Source: Hymenobacter gelipurpurascens (GTDB lineage Bacteria; Bacteroidota; Bacteroidia; Cytophagales; Hymenobacteraceae). From it: 64,000 nt of DNA. The position numbers and the translations under genes are program-made. Position 1 is the first letter of the stretch; each line of letters starts with the position of its first letter. The stretch is taken from assembly GCF_900187375.1 (NCBI RefSeq), contig NZ_FYEW01000002.1, positions 806,001 through 870,000 on the forward strand, read 5' to 3'. The notes below the pieces were generated by a model. That model ran no database searches. It was not told the origin of the DNA and saw only the letters and a list, made by a program, of their open reading frames with translations. This document shows positions 1 through 8,488 of the stretch, piece by piece.

Positions 1-1
1 C

Positions 2-418
2 GAGGTGAAGGAGTACGCCAAATCCGACGCGGCCTACGAGGCGGCTCTGGTGTTTGACGCCAACAACGCCCAGGCGCTCAACAATTACAGCTACTACCTT
101 TCGTTGCGCGGCGAGAAGCTGGCAAAAGCAAAGGAAATGGCCGGGAAGCTCGTGAAGCAGAATCCCGACAACGACACCTACCTCGATACGTATGGCTGGG
201 TGCTCTATAAAATGAAAGACTATGCTGGCGCTCGTCAGCAATTTGAGCTAGCGCTCAAAACAACCAAAGATGCAACCGTAATCGAGCATTACGGCGACGT
301 ACTCTATCAATTGGGCGAGCGGGATAAAGCCCTGGCGGAGTGGCAGCGGGCCCAGAAACAGGGCGGCGCTTCTGCTCTGATTGACCGCAAGATTAAAGAC
401 AAGAAACTGTATGAGTAA
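2..418 (+). CDS. TPR-repeat protein, 5' end outside window
   Basis: The reading frame is open to the left edge, so the N-terminus is missing; the first GTG (position 5) is probably internal. The visible 138 residues form three to four tetratricopeptide units with the usual alternation of Ala, Gly, Tyr and Leu (for example NNYSYYLSLRG, DTYGWVLYKMKDY and EHYGDVLYQLGERDKA). TPR arrays are protein-interaction scaffolds. The stop codon overlaps the next gene, a DUF4292 lipoprotein, by 8 nt, and an EnvC-like protein overlaps that one in turn, so the three are very likely one translationally coupled envelope operon. I recall this order as recurrent in Bacteroidota. The exact partner or substrate cannot be told from the fragment. 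Confidence 0.85.
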   Translation, partial: EVKEYAKSDAAYEAALVFDANNAQALNNYSYYLSLRGEKLAKAKEMAGKLVKQNPDNDTYLDTYGWVLYKMKDYAGARQQFELALKTTKDATVIEHYGDVLYQLGERDKALAEWQRAQKQGGASALIDRKIKDKKLYE

Positions 419-1181
419 ATATATTCCGCTGGTTCTGCTGAGTGCCGTTTTGCTATTGGGAAGCTGCCACCGCAAACTGGCTCCCACTGGTGCCAAAACC
501 GGTTCGGCTAAAGCACCAGAAATGGTGAAGGCAACGAACGTTGAGTTCAGCTACCTCAAAGCCAAAGGCAAAGTATCCATCGACTTTCCGGGGGTGCAGC
601 AAACAGCCAACCTGAACGTGCGCATCCGCAAGGACAGTGTTATTTGGATGTCGGCTTCGTTGGGCATTGAGGGCTTCCGGGCCTACATCACCCGCGACTC
701 AGTAAAAGTGCTTTTCCCGCTGCAGCGCGAATATTATACCGGCGACTACGCTTACCTGAGCCGCGTGCTGAACGTTCCCGTTACGTTTGAGCGGGTGCAG
801 GCATTGCTGCTCGGCGACTATCTGCCGGCCAGCCCTTCCAGCGCTGCCGTCCCAACTATTAGTACTGATGGTGGAACGCAACGCGTGCAGTATGAACAAA
901 GCGGCGTGCTGGTGCAGCAGCTCATTGATCTGGCGAAGTCCAGGGTGCAGCAGCTGACTGTCCAGGATCAGCAGACGCAGAACAACCTCAACGTAGACTA
1001 TTCCGATTTTCAGCCACTCACTCCGCAGAGCCAGCTTTTCGCGCATACTACACTGCTGAAAGTACAGCAGGCGAAAGGCGCGCCTTCTTCCGTTACGGTT
1101 AACTACCGCAACGTCGATCTGGACAAAGAGCGGCTTTCCTTCCCCTTTTCGGTACCCAAAGGCTATGCGCGGAAGAAGTAA
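411..1181 (+). CDS. DUF4292 family lipoprotein
   Basis: The 256-residue product starts at the ATG that overlaps the TPR gene's stop; a longer in-frame extension to 381 lies inside that gene and is unlikely. It has a lipoprotein signal: a short basic N-terminus, a hydrophobic stretch, and the lipobox LGSC with Cys at residue 19. The rest reads as extended beta structure (for example FSYLKAKGKVSIDF and DSVIWMSASLGIEGFRAYIT), as in DUF4292, a Bacteroidota family thought to resemble the LolA/LppX lipid-carrier fold. That likeness is recalled from the family, not shown here. The 3' end overlaps the EnvC-like gene by 17 nt. A role in envelope or lipoprotein handling is inference. Confidence 0.85.
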   Translation: MSKYIPLVLLSAVLLLGSCHRKLAPTGAKTGSAKAPEMVKATNVEFSYLKAKGKVSIDFPGVQQTANLNVRIRKDSVIWMSASLGIEGFRAYITRDSVKVLFPLQREYYTGDYAYLSRVLNVPVTFERVQALLLGDYLPASPSSAAVPTISTDGGTQRVQYEQSGVLVQQLIDLAKSRVQQLTVQDQQTQNNLNVDYSDFQPLTPQSQLFAHTTLLKVQQAKGAPSSVTVNYRNVDLDKERLSFPFSVPKGYARKK

Positions 1182-2562
1182 GCCGTGGCTACTGTTGCCC
1201 CTCCTTGTTGTGCTTGCCGGGCCTGCCAGTACGGCGGTAGGCCAGCAGCGCAAGCGCACCACCTCTTCTAAATCATCAGGTACCGGCAGAACTACCAAAA
1301 CCAAGGCCCAACTGGAGCGGGAACGGCGGGCAACTCTGTTGCGCATCAAGGAAGCCAGCCGCATTCTGGAGCAGACCCAGAAGCAGAAGCAGGCTTCCGT
1401 GGGCCAGTTAAATGCGCTGAAAGAAAAGCTTACCGTCCAGCAGGGCGTTATCCGCAACATCAGCAATGAGCTGAACTACATCGAAAACGACGTAGTTCAG
1501 ACTGAAACGCAGGTACAGCGCACGCGCCAAAGCTTGGAGCAGCTGAAGGCTGAATACGCACGTCTGATTTACATCGGCTCCAAGACGGCGAATAGCTACA
1601 ACCGGGTGATGTTCCTGTTTGCTTCGGAATCGTTCAACCAGTTCATGCTGCGCCTGCGCTACATTCGGCAGTACGCCGAGGTACGGAAAGCGCAAGCCGC
1701 CCAAATCACTAATACGCAGCAGCGGCTCAGCCAGCAGCTTACCGGCCTTAAAGAGAAAAAAGAAGAAAAGGGCACACTGCTGCATAGCCAGCTCTCCGAG
1801 AAGAAGAACCTGCTAACGCTTAAAACCCAGCAAGACCAGGTAGTTACCAAGCTCAGCCAGCAGGAAGAAAGCCTACGGCAAGAATTGGTGGCGCGTCAGC
1901 AAGCCATCAGTCGGTTGGATAACCTGATTGCCCTGAAAGTAAAAGAGGAAATTGCCCGGGCGGCCCGCCTCGCCGCGCGCCGCGCTGCCGCCGCTAAAGC
2001 TGCTGCTGCCCGTGCCAGTAACCCCACCGCTGCACCCCGCCCCGGCGATGCCCCCTCGCGCGCCAGCACCGCAGCCGCCGAAGCTGCCGAAGTAGCCGCC
2101 GCCGAGCGGGTGGACCGCGTGACCCTGACGCCAGAAACCGCTATCCTGGCCTCTTCCTTCAATGATAACCGTGGCCAGCTACCGTGGCCGGTAGGCCGGG
2201 GCTTTATTTCCCAACGCTTCGGCCGCCACAACCACCCGGTACTGAAGAACGTGGTGGTAGAAAACCGGGGAGTAGATATTCAAACCAGCGCCGGCGAACC
2301 GGTACGCTCCGTCTTTGATGGCAAAGTGCTCACTATTGCCAGTGTGCCCGGCATGAACACGATTGTGATGGTACAGCATGGCGACTACTTCACGGTATAT
2401 GCCAAGCTGCGGAGCGTAAGCGTGACGGAAGGCCAGCAGATCAAGGCGCGCCAGACCATCGGCACCGTGTATACTGATGCGGAAGGCACCTCCGAGGTGC
2501 AGTTTCAGGTGTGGCACAACAGCTCCAACCTGAACCCCGAAAACTGGCTAGGGCGCAAGTAG
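1165..2562 (+). CDS. EnvC-like murein hydrolase activator (degenerate LytM/M23 domain)
   Basis: The 465-residue protein has an N-terminal signal segment (LLLPLLVVLAGPASTAVG), a long coiled coil at about residues 40-275 rich in Gln, Glu, Lys and Arg, an Ala-rich linker (about 268-310), and a C-terminal LytM fold (about 340-465). The catalytic M23 residues look lost: the first His-Asp motif reads ENRGVD, the HxH position reads YAKL, and the last strand reads FQVWHN without the usual HFE. Coiled coil plus a dead LytM domain is the architecture of EnvC, which switches on amidases during cell division rather than cutting murein itself. It overlaps the upstream lipoprotein gene by 17 nt and probably ends at the hairpin at 2666-2686. 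Confidence 0.88.
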   Translation: MRGRSKPWLLLPLLVVLAGPASTAVGQQRKRTTSSKSSGTGRTTKTKAQLERERRATLLRIKEASRILEQTQKQKQASVGQLNALKEKLTVQQGVIRNISNELNYIENDVVQTETQVQRTRQSLEQLKAEYARLIYIGSKTANSYNRVMFLFASESFNQFMLRLRYIRQYAEVRKAQAAQITNTQQRLSQQLTGLKEKKEEKGTLLHSQLSEKKNLLTLKTQQDQVVTKLSQQEESLRQELVARQQAISRLDNLIALKVKEEIARAARLAARRAAAAKAAAARASNPTAAPRPGDAPSRASTAAAEAAEVAAAERVDRVTLTPETAILASSFNDNRGQLPWPVGRGFISQRFGRHNHPVLKNVVVENRGVDIQTSAGEPVRSVFDGKVLTIASVPGMNTIVMVQHGDYFTVYAKLRSVSVTEGQQIKARQTIGTVYTDAEGTSEVQFQVWHNSSNLNPENWLGRK

Positions 2563-2900
2563 CCGAACTGGCCTAGGGCGCTCATTTCATCCTAACAGAG
2601 AAGCCGGCAGCCTCTTTGCGGTGAGTCTAGTGGCCTACAGCACCCAACGGAAAGGGCGAAAAAAAACACCGTACAGCATACGGTGTCTTTCTGAGCTATG
2701 AAAACAAACTTAGCTATCAGTAATCCCTCTCCCGAAACAAACGCAGCAAGCTGCAGTCTGCCACGGGACAATCCCCGATAACATGACGAAAGATAAGTGT
2801 CTTTACATATGATTTGCACCTGATTTCGCCGAAACAACGGTTTATCTCGGTGAAGATCTTGTTTACCTGCTTCGCAGAGGATAAAAGCTGGTGGTTGACC
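2563..2900. other. Intergenic region between convergent genes
   Basis: No convincing gene. It holds one GGCCTA motif near 2630 and a bidirectional terminator at 2659-2690. The 81-codon reverse frame here has no recognisable sequence features. Confidence 0.6.
2659..2690. terminator. Bidirectional intrinsic terminator
   Basis: An 8-bp perfect stem (ACACCGTA / TACGGTGT, 2666-2686) with a 5-nt loop is preceded by a run of eight A and followed by CTTTCT. It can stop the envelope operon on the plus strand and the GAF-LytTR gene on the minus strand, although the latter ends about 215 nt away. Confidence 0.7.
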
Positions 2901-3854
2901 TTAAATCAGGTTGAGCCGGCTCAATAAGGTAGCCTTGTAGGAACTCCCGATGGGCACCGGCATCACAGTACTTGGCCGGTCGGCGCTACGGCTTGCTTCC
3001 ACAATCACCGCATCCGACTCAATCGCCACTATCCGATCAAGCCGAACAATATACTTGCGATGAATACGGGCGAAATCGCGCGTGGGCAGCTTGGCTTCCA
3101 GTTCCTTCATCGTGCTATAGACGGTAAACCGCTCCTGGCCTACGTAGATGTTCACGTAGTCGCCGAGGGCCTCGATGTACCGGATATCAGCTGTTTTCAG
3201 GCGCACCAGTTTGTGCTCCTGTTTGACGAATATTTCATTTTGCCCGCCTGCCATATGAATGGATCCGGCCGCATCGTTGCTCATACGCAGTAATTCCTCC
3301 AGCTTCTGTTGTTCGTATTCAATTTGTAAGCGGGCCCGGCGCAACTCCAGGTGCGCTACTACCTCGCGAGCCAGGATGCGCAGGGCGTCCCGCTGCTGTT
3401 CATCCAGCCGCCGCGGAACGGTGTCGATAGCACAGATAGTACCGATGGGTTGGCCGTGGGGCGTAACGAGCGGAGCCCCGGCATAGAAGCGGATGTTGGG
3501 GGAAGACGTAACCAAAGGGTTTCGCTGAAACAGCGGGTCGAGGGAAGCGTCTTCCACCTCATATACATCCTCGGCAAACATGGCATGTTGGCAAAAGGCT
3601 TGCTCGCGCGGAGTACTTTCCACCTCCATTCCAATGCGCGCTTTAAACCACTGCCGCTCCGAATCAACCAGCGTAACCAGTGATGTGGGAGTTCCGCAGA
3701 TGTAGGAGGCCAGCTTCACTAAGTCATCGAAAGCCTCTTCGGCCGGCGTATCCAGAATTTGATAGGCCCTCAGAGCTTCCATGCGCTCCTGCTCCGCCAG
3801 CGGATGGGAGAGCAACGCTGCTTTGCGTGATGTAGCCCGTGGTTTGGTATGCAT
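2901..3854 (-). CDS. GAF domain / LytTR DNA-binding regulator
   Basis: The 317-residue protein has an N-terminal GAF-type sensor (about 20-180; ILDTPAEEAFDDLVKLASYICGTP, then FYAGAPLVTPHGQPIGTICAID) and a C-terminal LytTR domain (about 205-317; IRYIEALGDYVNIYV, DFARIHRKYIVRLDRI). GAF domains bind small ligands or cofactors; LytTR binds DNA directly. There is no receiver domain, so it appears to be a one-component regulator. There is no signal peptide or membrane segment. It is divergent from the tatA-like pair with a 311-nt shared upstream region, which makes those genes possible targets, but nothing in the sequence proves that. Confidence 0.88.
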   Translation of the reverse strand: MHTKPRATSRKAALLSHPLAEQERMEALRAYQILDTPAEEAFDDLVKLASYICGTPTSLVTLVDSERQWFKARIGMEVESTPREQAFCQHAMFAEDVYEVEDASLDPLFQRNPLVTSSPNIRFYAGAPLVTPHGQPIGTICAIDTVPRRLDEQQRDALRILAREVVAHLELRRARLQIEYEQQKLEELLRMSNDAAGSIHMAGGQNEIFVKQEHKLVRLKTADIRYIEALGDYVNIYVGQERFTVYSTMKELEAKLPTRDFARIHRKYIVRLDRIVAIESDAVIVEASRSADRPSTVMPVPIGSSYKATLLSRLNLI

Positions 3855-4165
3855 TCCAGAATAAAAGGAGGTTAGAAATATTTAACAGCCGATGATTCTA
3901 CGACAGATCTTCACTTCTTAGAGTATCAAAATAGAGGAGCTTACCGGCAGTTTCCATAATTCAACCGCCGAACAGAGAGTAATCATCGGTCAACCTCTAT
4001 AATTACTGGTTGGAAGCTCCCGTGCCGGAGCTATTCCTGCGAAGGAAGAATCGGACGTAGCGGAACTGATTTTGAAATTATGAGGTACCTTTACAATCCC
4101 GAACCGTACAAAGCTGCGTACACTAAGCTTTGACACCCCAAACTGGCCACCCGGCTAACTCAACT
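3855..4165. other. Divergent promoter region between the GAF-LytTR gene and the tatA-like genes
   Basis: It is AT-richer than its surroundings and without a gene. A box TACCTTTA (4087-4094) is one base off the Bacteroidota TAnnTTTG promoter element and lies about 70 nt before the first tatA-like start, but I see no matching upstream TTTG at the expected spacing. No clear operator is visible. Confidence 0.4.
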
Positions 4166-4390
4166 ATGTATTTTGCCACCCTTCTGCTTGGAATCGGTAA
4201 CTTCGGAGGCACCGAACTGCTGCTTATTGGCCTAGCCATCATTTTGCTTTTCGGCGCTAAGCGCATTCCGGAGCTTTTCCGCGGAATGGGCCAAGGCATC
4301 CGGGAGTTCAAAGACGCTTCCAAGGAAGATAAGCCGGAGTTCCGCGACCGTCCCATTAACCCGAACGACCCTACGGCTCCCCGCAATTAA
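4166..4390 (+). CDS. tatA: TatA/TatE-type twin-arginine translocase subunit
   Basis: The 74-residue protein starts at ATG 4166; an upstream TTG would add 12 residues that do not fit the family. It has the TatA plan: a single membrane helix (about 13-30, ELLLIGLAIILLFGA), the FG hinge, an amphipathic helix with IPELFRGMGQGIREFKDA, and a short charged tail. TatA forms the oligomeric channel that lets folded proteins cross the inner membrane with TatC. A second TatA-like gene follows 11 nt after the stop and gatA lies 14 nt beyond that, so the three are probably co-transcribed. TatC is not in the window. Confidence 0.93.
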   Translation: MYFATLLLGIGNFGGTELLLIGLAIILLFGAKRIPELFRGMGQGIREFKDASKEDKPEFRDRPINPNDPTAPRN

Positions 4391-4401
4391 TTTTATTGGC
4401 C

Positions 4402-4776
4402 ATGAGCACTCCTTTTTTCCTTTTTTTAGGTGACCTAGGTGGTGGTGAGATTATGCTCATCATGGTGGTCATTCTGATTTTCTTTGGTGCTAACAAGATT
4501 CCGGAGCTTGCTCGGGGCTTGGGCAAAGGCATCCGTGAATTTAAAGATGCCTCGCGCGAAATCCGTAGCGAAATTGAAGGCACTGGCCTTCCCCAGCAAC
4601 AGCCCTATCAGCAGCAGTTCACTCAGCCAGTGGCCTACCAGGCTCCTAACCCGGAAGTAACGCCGGTTGCTGATATTACACCAGCTGCTGCCCCTATTGC
4701 TCCGCCCATGGATGGTGGCATTACGCCCCCAGTTACACCCGCGCCGGAGCGCCCTCGCCCTGACCAACTGACCTAA
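4402..4776 (+). CDS. TatA/TatB-like translocase subunit with long Pro/Gln-rich tail
   Basis: The product has 124 residues from ATG 4402 (a TTG two codons upstream is possible). The N-terminal 60 residues match TatA/B: membrane helix EIMLIMVVILIFFGA, then NKIPELARGLGKGIREFKDASREI. The rest is a low-complexity tail rich in Pro, Gln, Ala and Thr, longer than in a usual TatA and unlike the charged helical tail of a classic TatB. It is the second of two tandem paralogues, so the pair may split TatA and TatB roles. Which is which cannot be told from sequence alone. Confidence 0.9.
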   Translation: MSTPFFLFLGDLGGGEIMLIMVVILIFFGANKIPELARGLGKGIREFKDASREIRSEIEGTGLPQQQPYQQQFTQPVAYQAPNPEVTPVADITPAAAPIAPPMDGGITPPVTPAPERPRPDQLT

Positions 4777-4790
4777 TTTCTTTCTTCGAT

Positions 4791-6230
4791 TTGAGACGCT
4801 TTACCTCTCTCACGGAAGTTCGTAACGAGCTGACGGCAGGCACTACTACCTGCCGTCAGCTCGTGGAGTATTATCTGGATAACATCGAGCGCCAGAATCA
4901 CCTGAACGCCTTTCTGGAAGTGTGGCCCGAAGAGGCCCGCGCCCAGGCTGAGGCTGTAGATGCCAAACTAGCGGCCGGTACTGCCGGTAAGCTGGCAGGT
5001 ATGGTGATTGGCCTAAAGGATGTACTGGCCTACAAAGACCACGCGCTCCAAAGCAGCAGCCATATTCTCGACGGCTTCAAATCGTTGTTTACCGGCACCG
5101 CTGTGCAGCGCCTGCTCGATGAAGACGCTATCCTGATTGGCCGCCAGAACTGCGACGAGTTTGCGATGGGCGCCTCCAACGAAACGTCGTACTTTGGGCC
5201 GGCGCGCAACGCCATTGACCCAGACCGCGTGCCCGGTGGCTCCTCGGGCGGCTCGGCGGTAGCAGTGCAGGCCGATATGTGCTTGGCCTCTATTGGCTCC
5301 GACACGGGCGGCTCGGTGCGCCAGCCGGCTGCGTTTTGCGGCATTGTGGGCTTCAAGCCTACGTATTCCCGCATTTCGCGCTATGGCCTGATTGCCTACG
5401 CTTCGTCGTTCGACCAGATTGGTACCCTCACGCACTCTGTGGAAGATGCAGCTCTGCTGCTAGAGGTAATGGCTGGGGCCGATAACTTCGACAGCACCGT
5501 AAGCCAGCGTGCTGTACCAGCCTACAGCGAGCTGCTGGAACCGGCCCCACACTACCGCATCGGCTATATCCGCGACTGCCTGGATCGGCCAGGATTAAAC
5601 CCGGAAATCAAAGCCGCCACGGAGCAAGCGTTGGACGCTTTCCGGGGACAGGGCCACGTGGTAGAAGCTGTTGACTTTCCCTACCTGGATTTCATTGTAC
5701 CGAGCTACTATATCCTGACTACTGCCGAAGCCAGCTCCAACCTGAGCCGCTACGACGGAGTAAAATTTGGCTATCGGGCAGCCGATGCGACGGATCTGGA
5801 ATCGTTGTACAAGAAGACCCGGGCGCAAGGTTTCGGGCCGGAGGTGCAGCGCCGCATCCTGCTCGGTACGTTCGTGCTCAGCGCCGACTATTACGATGCG
5901 TATTACACGAAAGCCCAGCAAGTCCGCCGCCTGATTAAGGAAAAGACCGACGAGCTGCTGCGTGAGTACGATTTCCTGGTCCTTCCTACTACTCCAACCA
6001 CGGCCTTCCGAATCGGGGAAAACAAAAAAGATACCTTAGCCATGTACTTGGCGGATATCTTTACCGTTCAGGCCTCATTGGCGGGTGTTCCTGCTATCTC
6101 GGTGCCAGCAGGCCACGATGCGCAGGGCCTACCCATTGGTTTACAGATCCTTAGTGGGGCGTTCCGTGAGGAACACCTGTTGGCTTTTGCCAAATCCGTG
6201 ACGGAAACACTTACGCCTGTACTGTCTTAG
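4791..6230 (+). CDS. gatA: Aspartyl/glutamyl-tRNA(Asn/Gln) amidotransferase subunit A
   Basis: The 479-residue length is right for GatA. The amidase-signature triad is visible: Lys76 (VIGLKDVLAYK), cis-Ser151 (PGGSSGGSA) and nucleophile Ser175 (SDTGGSVRQPA), followed by CGIVGFKPTYSRISRYGL. GatA releases ammonia from glutamine, which GatB uses to amidate mischarged Glu-tRNA(Gln) or Asp-tRNA(Asn). The start is TTG at 4791; no in-frame ATG precedes it and the next Met lies inside the catalytic domain. It follows the tatA-like pair by 14 nt. GatB and GatC are not in the window. A generic amidase is the alternative but the fit to GatA is better. Confidence 0.9.
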   Translation: MRRFTSLTEVRNELTAGTTTCRQLVEYYLDNIERQNHLNAFLEVWPEEARAQAEAVDAKLAAGTAGKLAGMVIGLKDVLAYKDHALQSSSHILDGFKSLFTGTAVQRLLDEDAILIGRQNCDEFAMGASNETSYFGPARNAIDPDRVPGGSSGGSAVAVQADMCLASIGSDTGGSVRQPAAFCGIVGFKPTYSRISRYGLIAYASSFDQIGTLTHSVEDAALLLEVMAGADNFDSTVSQRAVPAYSELLEPAPHYRIGYIRDCLDRPGLNPEIKAATEQALDAFRGQGHVVEAVDFPYLDFIVPSYYILTTAEASSNLSRYDGVKFGYRAADATDLESLYKKTRAQGFGPEVQRRILLGTFVLSADYYDAYYTKAQQVRRLIKEKTDELLREYDFLVLPTTPTTAFRIGENKKDTLAMYLADIFTVQASLAGVPAISVPAGHDAQGLPIGLQILSGAFREEHLLAFAKSVTETLTPVLS

Positions 6231-6241
6231 CTTGATGTAAG

Positions 6242-8212
6242 ATGAAGAAGTTGTTGCTGCGCGCAGTTGCTCCTGTATTAATTGGGACAACGCTAGGCCA
6301 CTTAAGCATGGCCCAGATCAGGCCCCAAGTACCCCCGGCCCCAAGCGCACAGCCCAACGACTCCTTACAAACGATAATGGAGCTGCCGCCAGATTCCCTG
6401 GTGGCAGTTCCTGTTCCAGTAGATTCCGCCCGCCTTGTATGGCTGCAGACTCCACCCGAGCTGCGGGACTTAGTAGGCGACCGAATTCAGTGCTTCGAAA
6501 CCGATGTTCCGCACGCGTTCAACCCATCGGTTTTGGCGTTTGTACGCCTGTTTACGGAACGGCAGCGCACGTATACTCAGCGCGTATTGGAGCGCGAAAA
6601 CCTGTACTTCCCGCTTTTCGAGAAGTATCTGGCTAAGTACAACCTGCCTACAGACCTGAAGTATCTAGCGGTAGTAGAATCAGCGCTGATACCCACGGCC
6701 AAATCGCGGGTAGGTGCTACGGGCCTGTGGCAGTTTATGGGCCCTACGGCCAATGATTTGCGCCTGAAGCGCGATGAGTGGGTGGATGAACGTATGGACC
6801 CCGAGAAAGCCACCGAGGCAGCCTGCAAGCACTTACGCTACCTCTACGGCGTTTTTCACGATTGGGAATTGGTATTAGCGGCCTACAACTGGGGTGCCGG
6901 CAATATGCAGCGCGTAATCAGGCGGACGGGCAAGAAAACGTTCTGGGAAGTCTACCCAAACCTGCCGGCCGAAACACGCAACTACGTGCCCACCTTCACG
7001 GCCATCATGTACACCATGAAGCATGCGCAGGAGCACCAGTTGCACTCTCCTACCCTGCGCTACCAGTACGCCGAGCCCATGGACACCCTGCAGCTGGGCG
7101 GCCGGGCCTTTGACCTGACCCGCCTGGCCAGGGCCTGTGGCTTCACCGACTCGATGGCGCTTGTGCGGCAAAACCCAGAGCTCCGCAAGACCTGGTTGCC
7201 AGCCGGATACCGGCCATATACAGTTCAGCTGCCGGCCACTGCCCGCCCAATGCTGGCCATGGTTGATAGAGCAACACTGTTTGATTACTGCCAGCCCCTG
7301 GCAGAGCTTCCTACACCTCTTTCGCCTCGCATTACCCCTCTGATGGGGGTAACGCCCGTGGTTACCAGGGGCTTGCTGGCCGATGGAGCCCCGCGCGAAA
7401 CCGAGCCGACGACAGAGCCGCGGTTCCGCCGCGTCCGTCATACGGTGCGCCGTGGCGAGACAATTGCTTCTGTAGCCGAACGCTATGATGTAAGCCAGAC
7501 GCAGGTTCGGCGCTGGAATGAATTGCGCAAAGGCCAGTCCCTTTCGTCGCGCCGCCAATTGGTGGTGTTCCTACCGATTGCGCCATCCGCTTCGGCTGCT
7601 CAAACTGTTGTTGCGATAGCGCGCAAGCCACAGTCCGTGCTTTCGCGCGTACCGGAAGTGGGGCAGATTGCTGCTGCTAGTCCTGAAACGGAGCCCGCAA
7701 CCCCGAGCTCGATCGTAAAAGCAGAAATTTCCCGTAGCGTAAAAACTGCCAGGCCAGTCCGGGCAGAAGCGGTGGTAGCTTCAGTCCGGGCAATTGAGGC
7801 CGATGACTCCGTACCGGCCGACTACACCGTTCGCCGAGGCGACTTCATTGAGAAGATTGCCCGCGAACGGAATCTGACGGTGGCCCAGGTAATGACCTGG
7901 AACCATCTTACATCGGAAGTAGTGCAGCCGGGCCAGAAGCTGGTCCTGCACCCCACCGACGACCAAGAGGAAGACGCTAGGCCAGTTGCGACGGAGATAA
8001 TTACAGCAAAGCCTGTTCGTACGGCTTCCGCACGCCCCGAGCCAGCCACGAAAGCACCCGGTTTGCCTAAAGTGCATTTGGTACAGCCCGGCGATACGCT
8101 GTATAATATATCACGCCGCTATCAGGGCGTTACGGTGGAGCAGCTGCGCCAACTGAACCATCTCAAATCTGACGAAGTGAAACCAGGGCAAAAGCTAATT
8201 GTGGCTGGCTAG
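6242..8212 (+). CDS. MltD-like lytic transglycosylase with three LysM domains
   Basis: The 656-residue protein has a signal peptide (about 1-24, ending MAQ). The SLT domain is at about 118-260: catalytic Glu146 in VVESALIP, then GATGLWQFM and AAYNWGAGN, all hallmarks of family 1 transglycosylases. It cleaves murein between MurNAc and GlcNAc to form 1,6-anhydro ends. Three LysM peptidoglycan-binding domains lie at about 400-445, 528-571 and 611-655, separated by Pro/Ala/Thr-rich linkers. It begins 11 nt after gatA and so may be co-transcribed. Its stop TAG is part of an iterated TAGGCC motif, and a terminator follows at 8251-8277. Confidence 0.92.
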   Translation: MKKLLLRAVAPVLIGTTLGHLSMAQIRPQVPPAPSAQPNDSLQTIMELPPDSLVAVPVPVDSARLVWLQTPPELRDLVGDRIQCFETDVPHAFNPSVLAFVRLFTERQRTYTQRVLERENLYFPLFEKYLAKYNLPTDLKYLAVVESALIPTAKSRVGATGLWQFMGPTANDLRLKRDEWVDERMDPEKATEAACKHLRYLYGVFHDWELVLAAYNWGAGNMQRVIRRTGKKTFWEVYPNLPAETRNYVPTFTAIMYTMKHAQEHQLHSPTLRYQYAEPMDTLQLGGRAFDLTRLARACGFTDSMALVRQNPELRKTWLPAGYRPYTVQLPATARPMLAMVDRATLFDYCQPLAELPTPLSPRITPLMGVTPVVTRGLLADGAPRETEPTTEPRFRRVRHTVRRGETIASVAERYDVSQTQVRRWNELRKGQSLSSRRQLVVFLPIAPSASAAQTVVAIARKPQSVLSRVPEVGQIAAASPETEPATPSSIVKAEISRSVKTARPVRAEAVVASVRAIEADDSVPADYTVRRGDFIEKIARERNLTVAQVMTWNHLTSEVVQPGQKLVLHPTDDQEEDARPVATEIITAKPVRTASARPEPATKAPGLPKVHLVQPGDTLYNISRRYQGVTVEQLRQLNHLKSDEVKPGQKLIVAG

Positions 8213-8250
8213 GCCACTACCAGCTGCTGAAATACAGACTATTTGTTCTG

Positions 8251-8277
8251 AACGGGTGCTTTGTCGGCGCCCGTTTT
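8251..8277 (+). terminator. Intrinsic terminator after the transglycosylase gene
   Basis: A 9-bp stem (AACGGGTGC / GCGCCCGTT, one G-T pair) with a 7-nt loop is followed by a short T run. Confidence 0.75.
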
Positions 8278-8415
8278 TGCTTTACGAAGCAGCAAGAAGA
8301 TGTAGTCGGCTGACTCTAGGCCACTCCTAAATTATTGTAGACATTATTGCCCAAATCCTGATATCCAACACTGCCTTGTGTCGGGCCCCGGTATTTGGTA
8401 GGCATGCCGCCTAAA

Positions 8416-8447
8416 CTTTGATTCCGGCTGATTTCGCCCCAACTTGC
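8416..8447 (+). repeat. 32-nt element upstream of maeB, copy 1
   Basis: It reads CTTTGATTCCGGCTGA then TTTCGCCCCAACTTGC. A second copy (29 of 32 identical) lies at 10967-10998 upstream of ruvA. Here it ends 41 nt before the maeB ATG. It starts with TTTG, as does a Bacteroidota -33 element, so a shared promoter or operator is possible. Confidence 0.6.
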
Positions 8448-8488
8448 TGATTAAACTCCTCAAGAGTGCCACCCGTTGCCACCCGCGT

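Noticed and set aside
6875..7558. 227-codon reverse frame inside the transglycosylase gene
   Set aside because: It is antisense to a well-supported gene and has no recognisable features.
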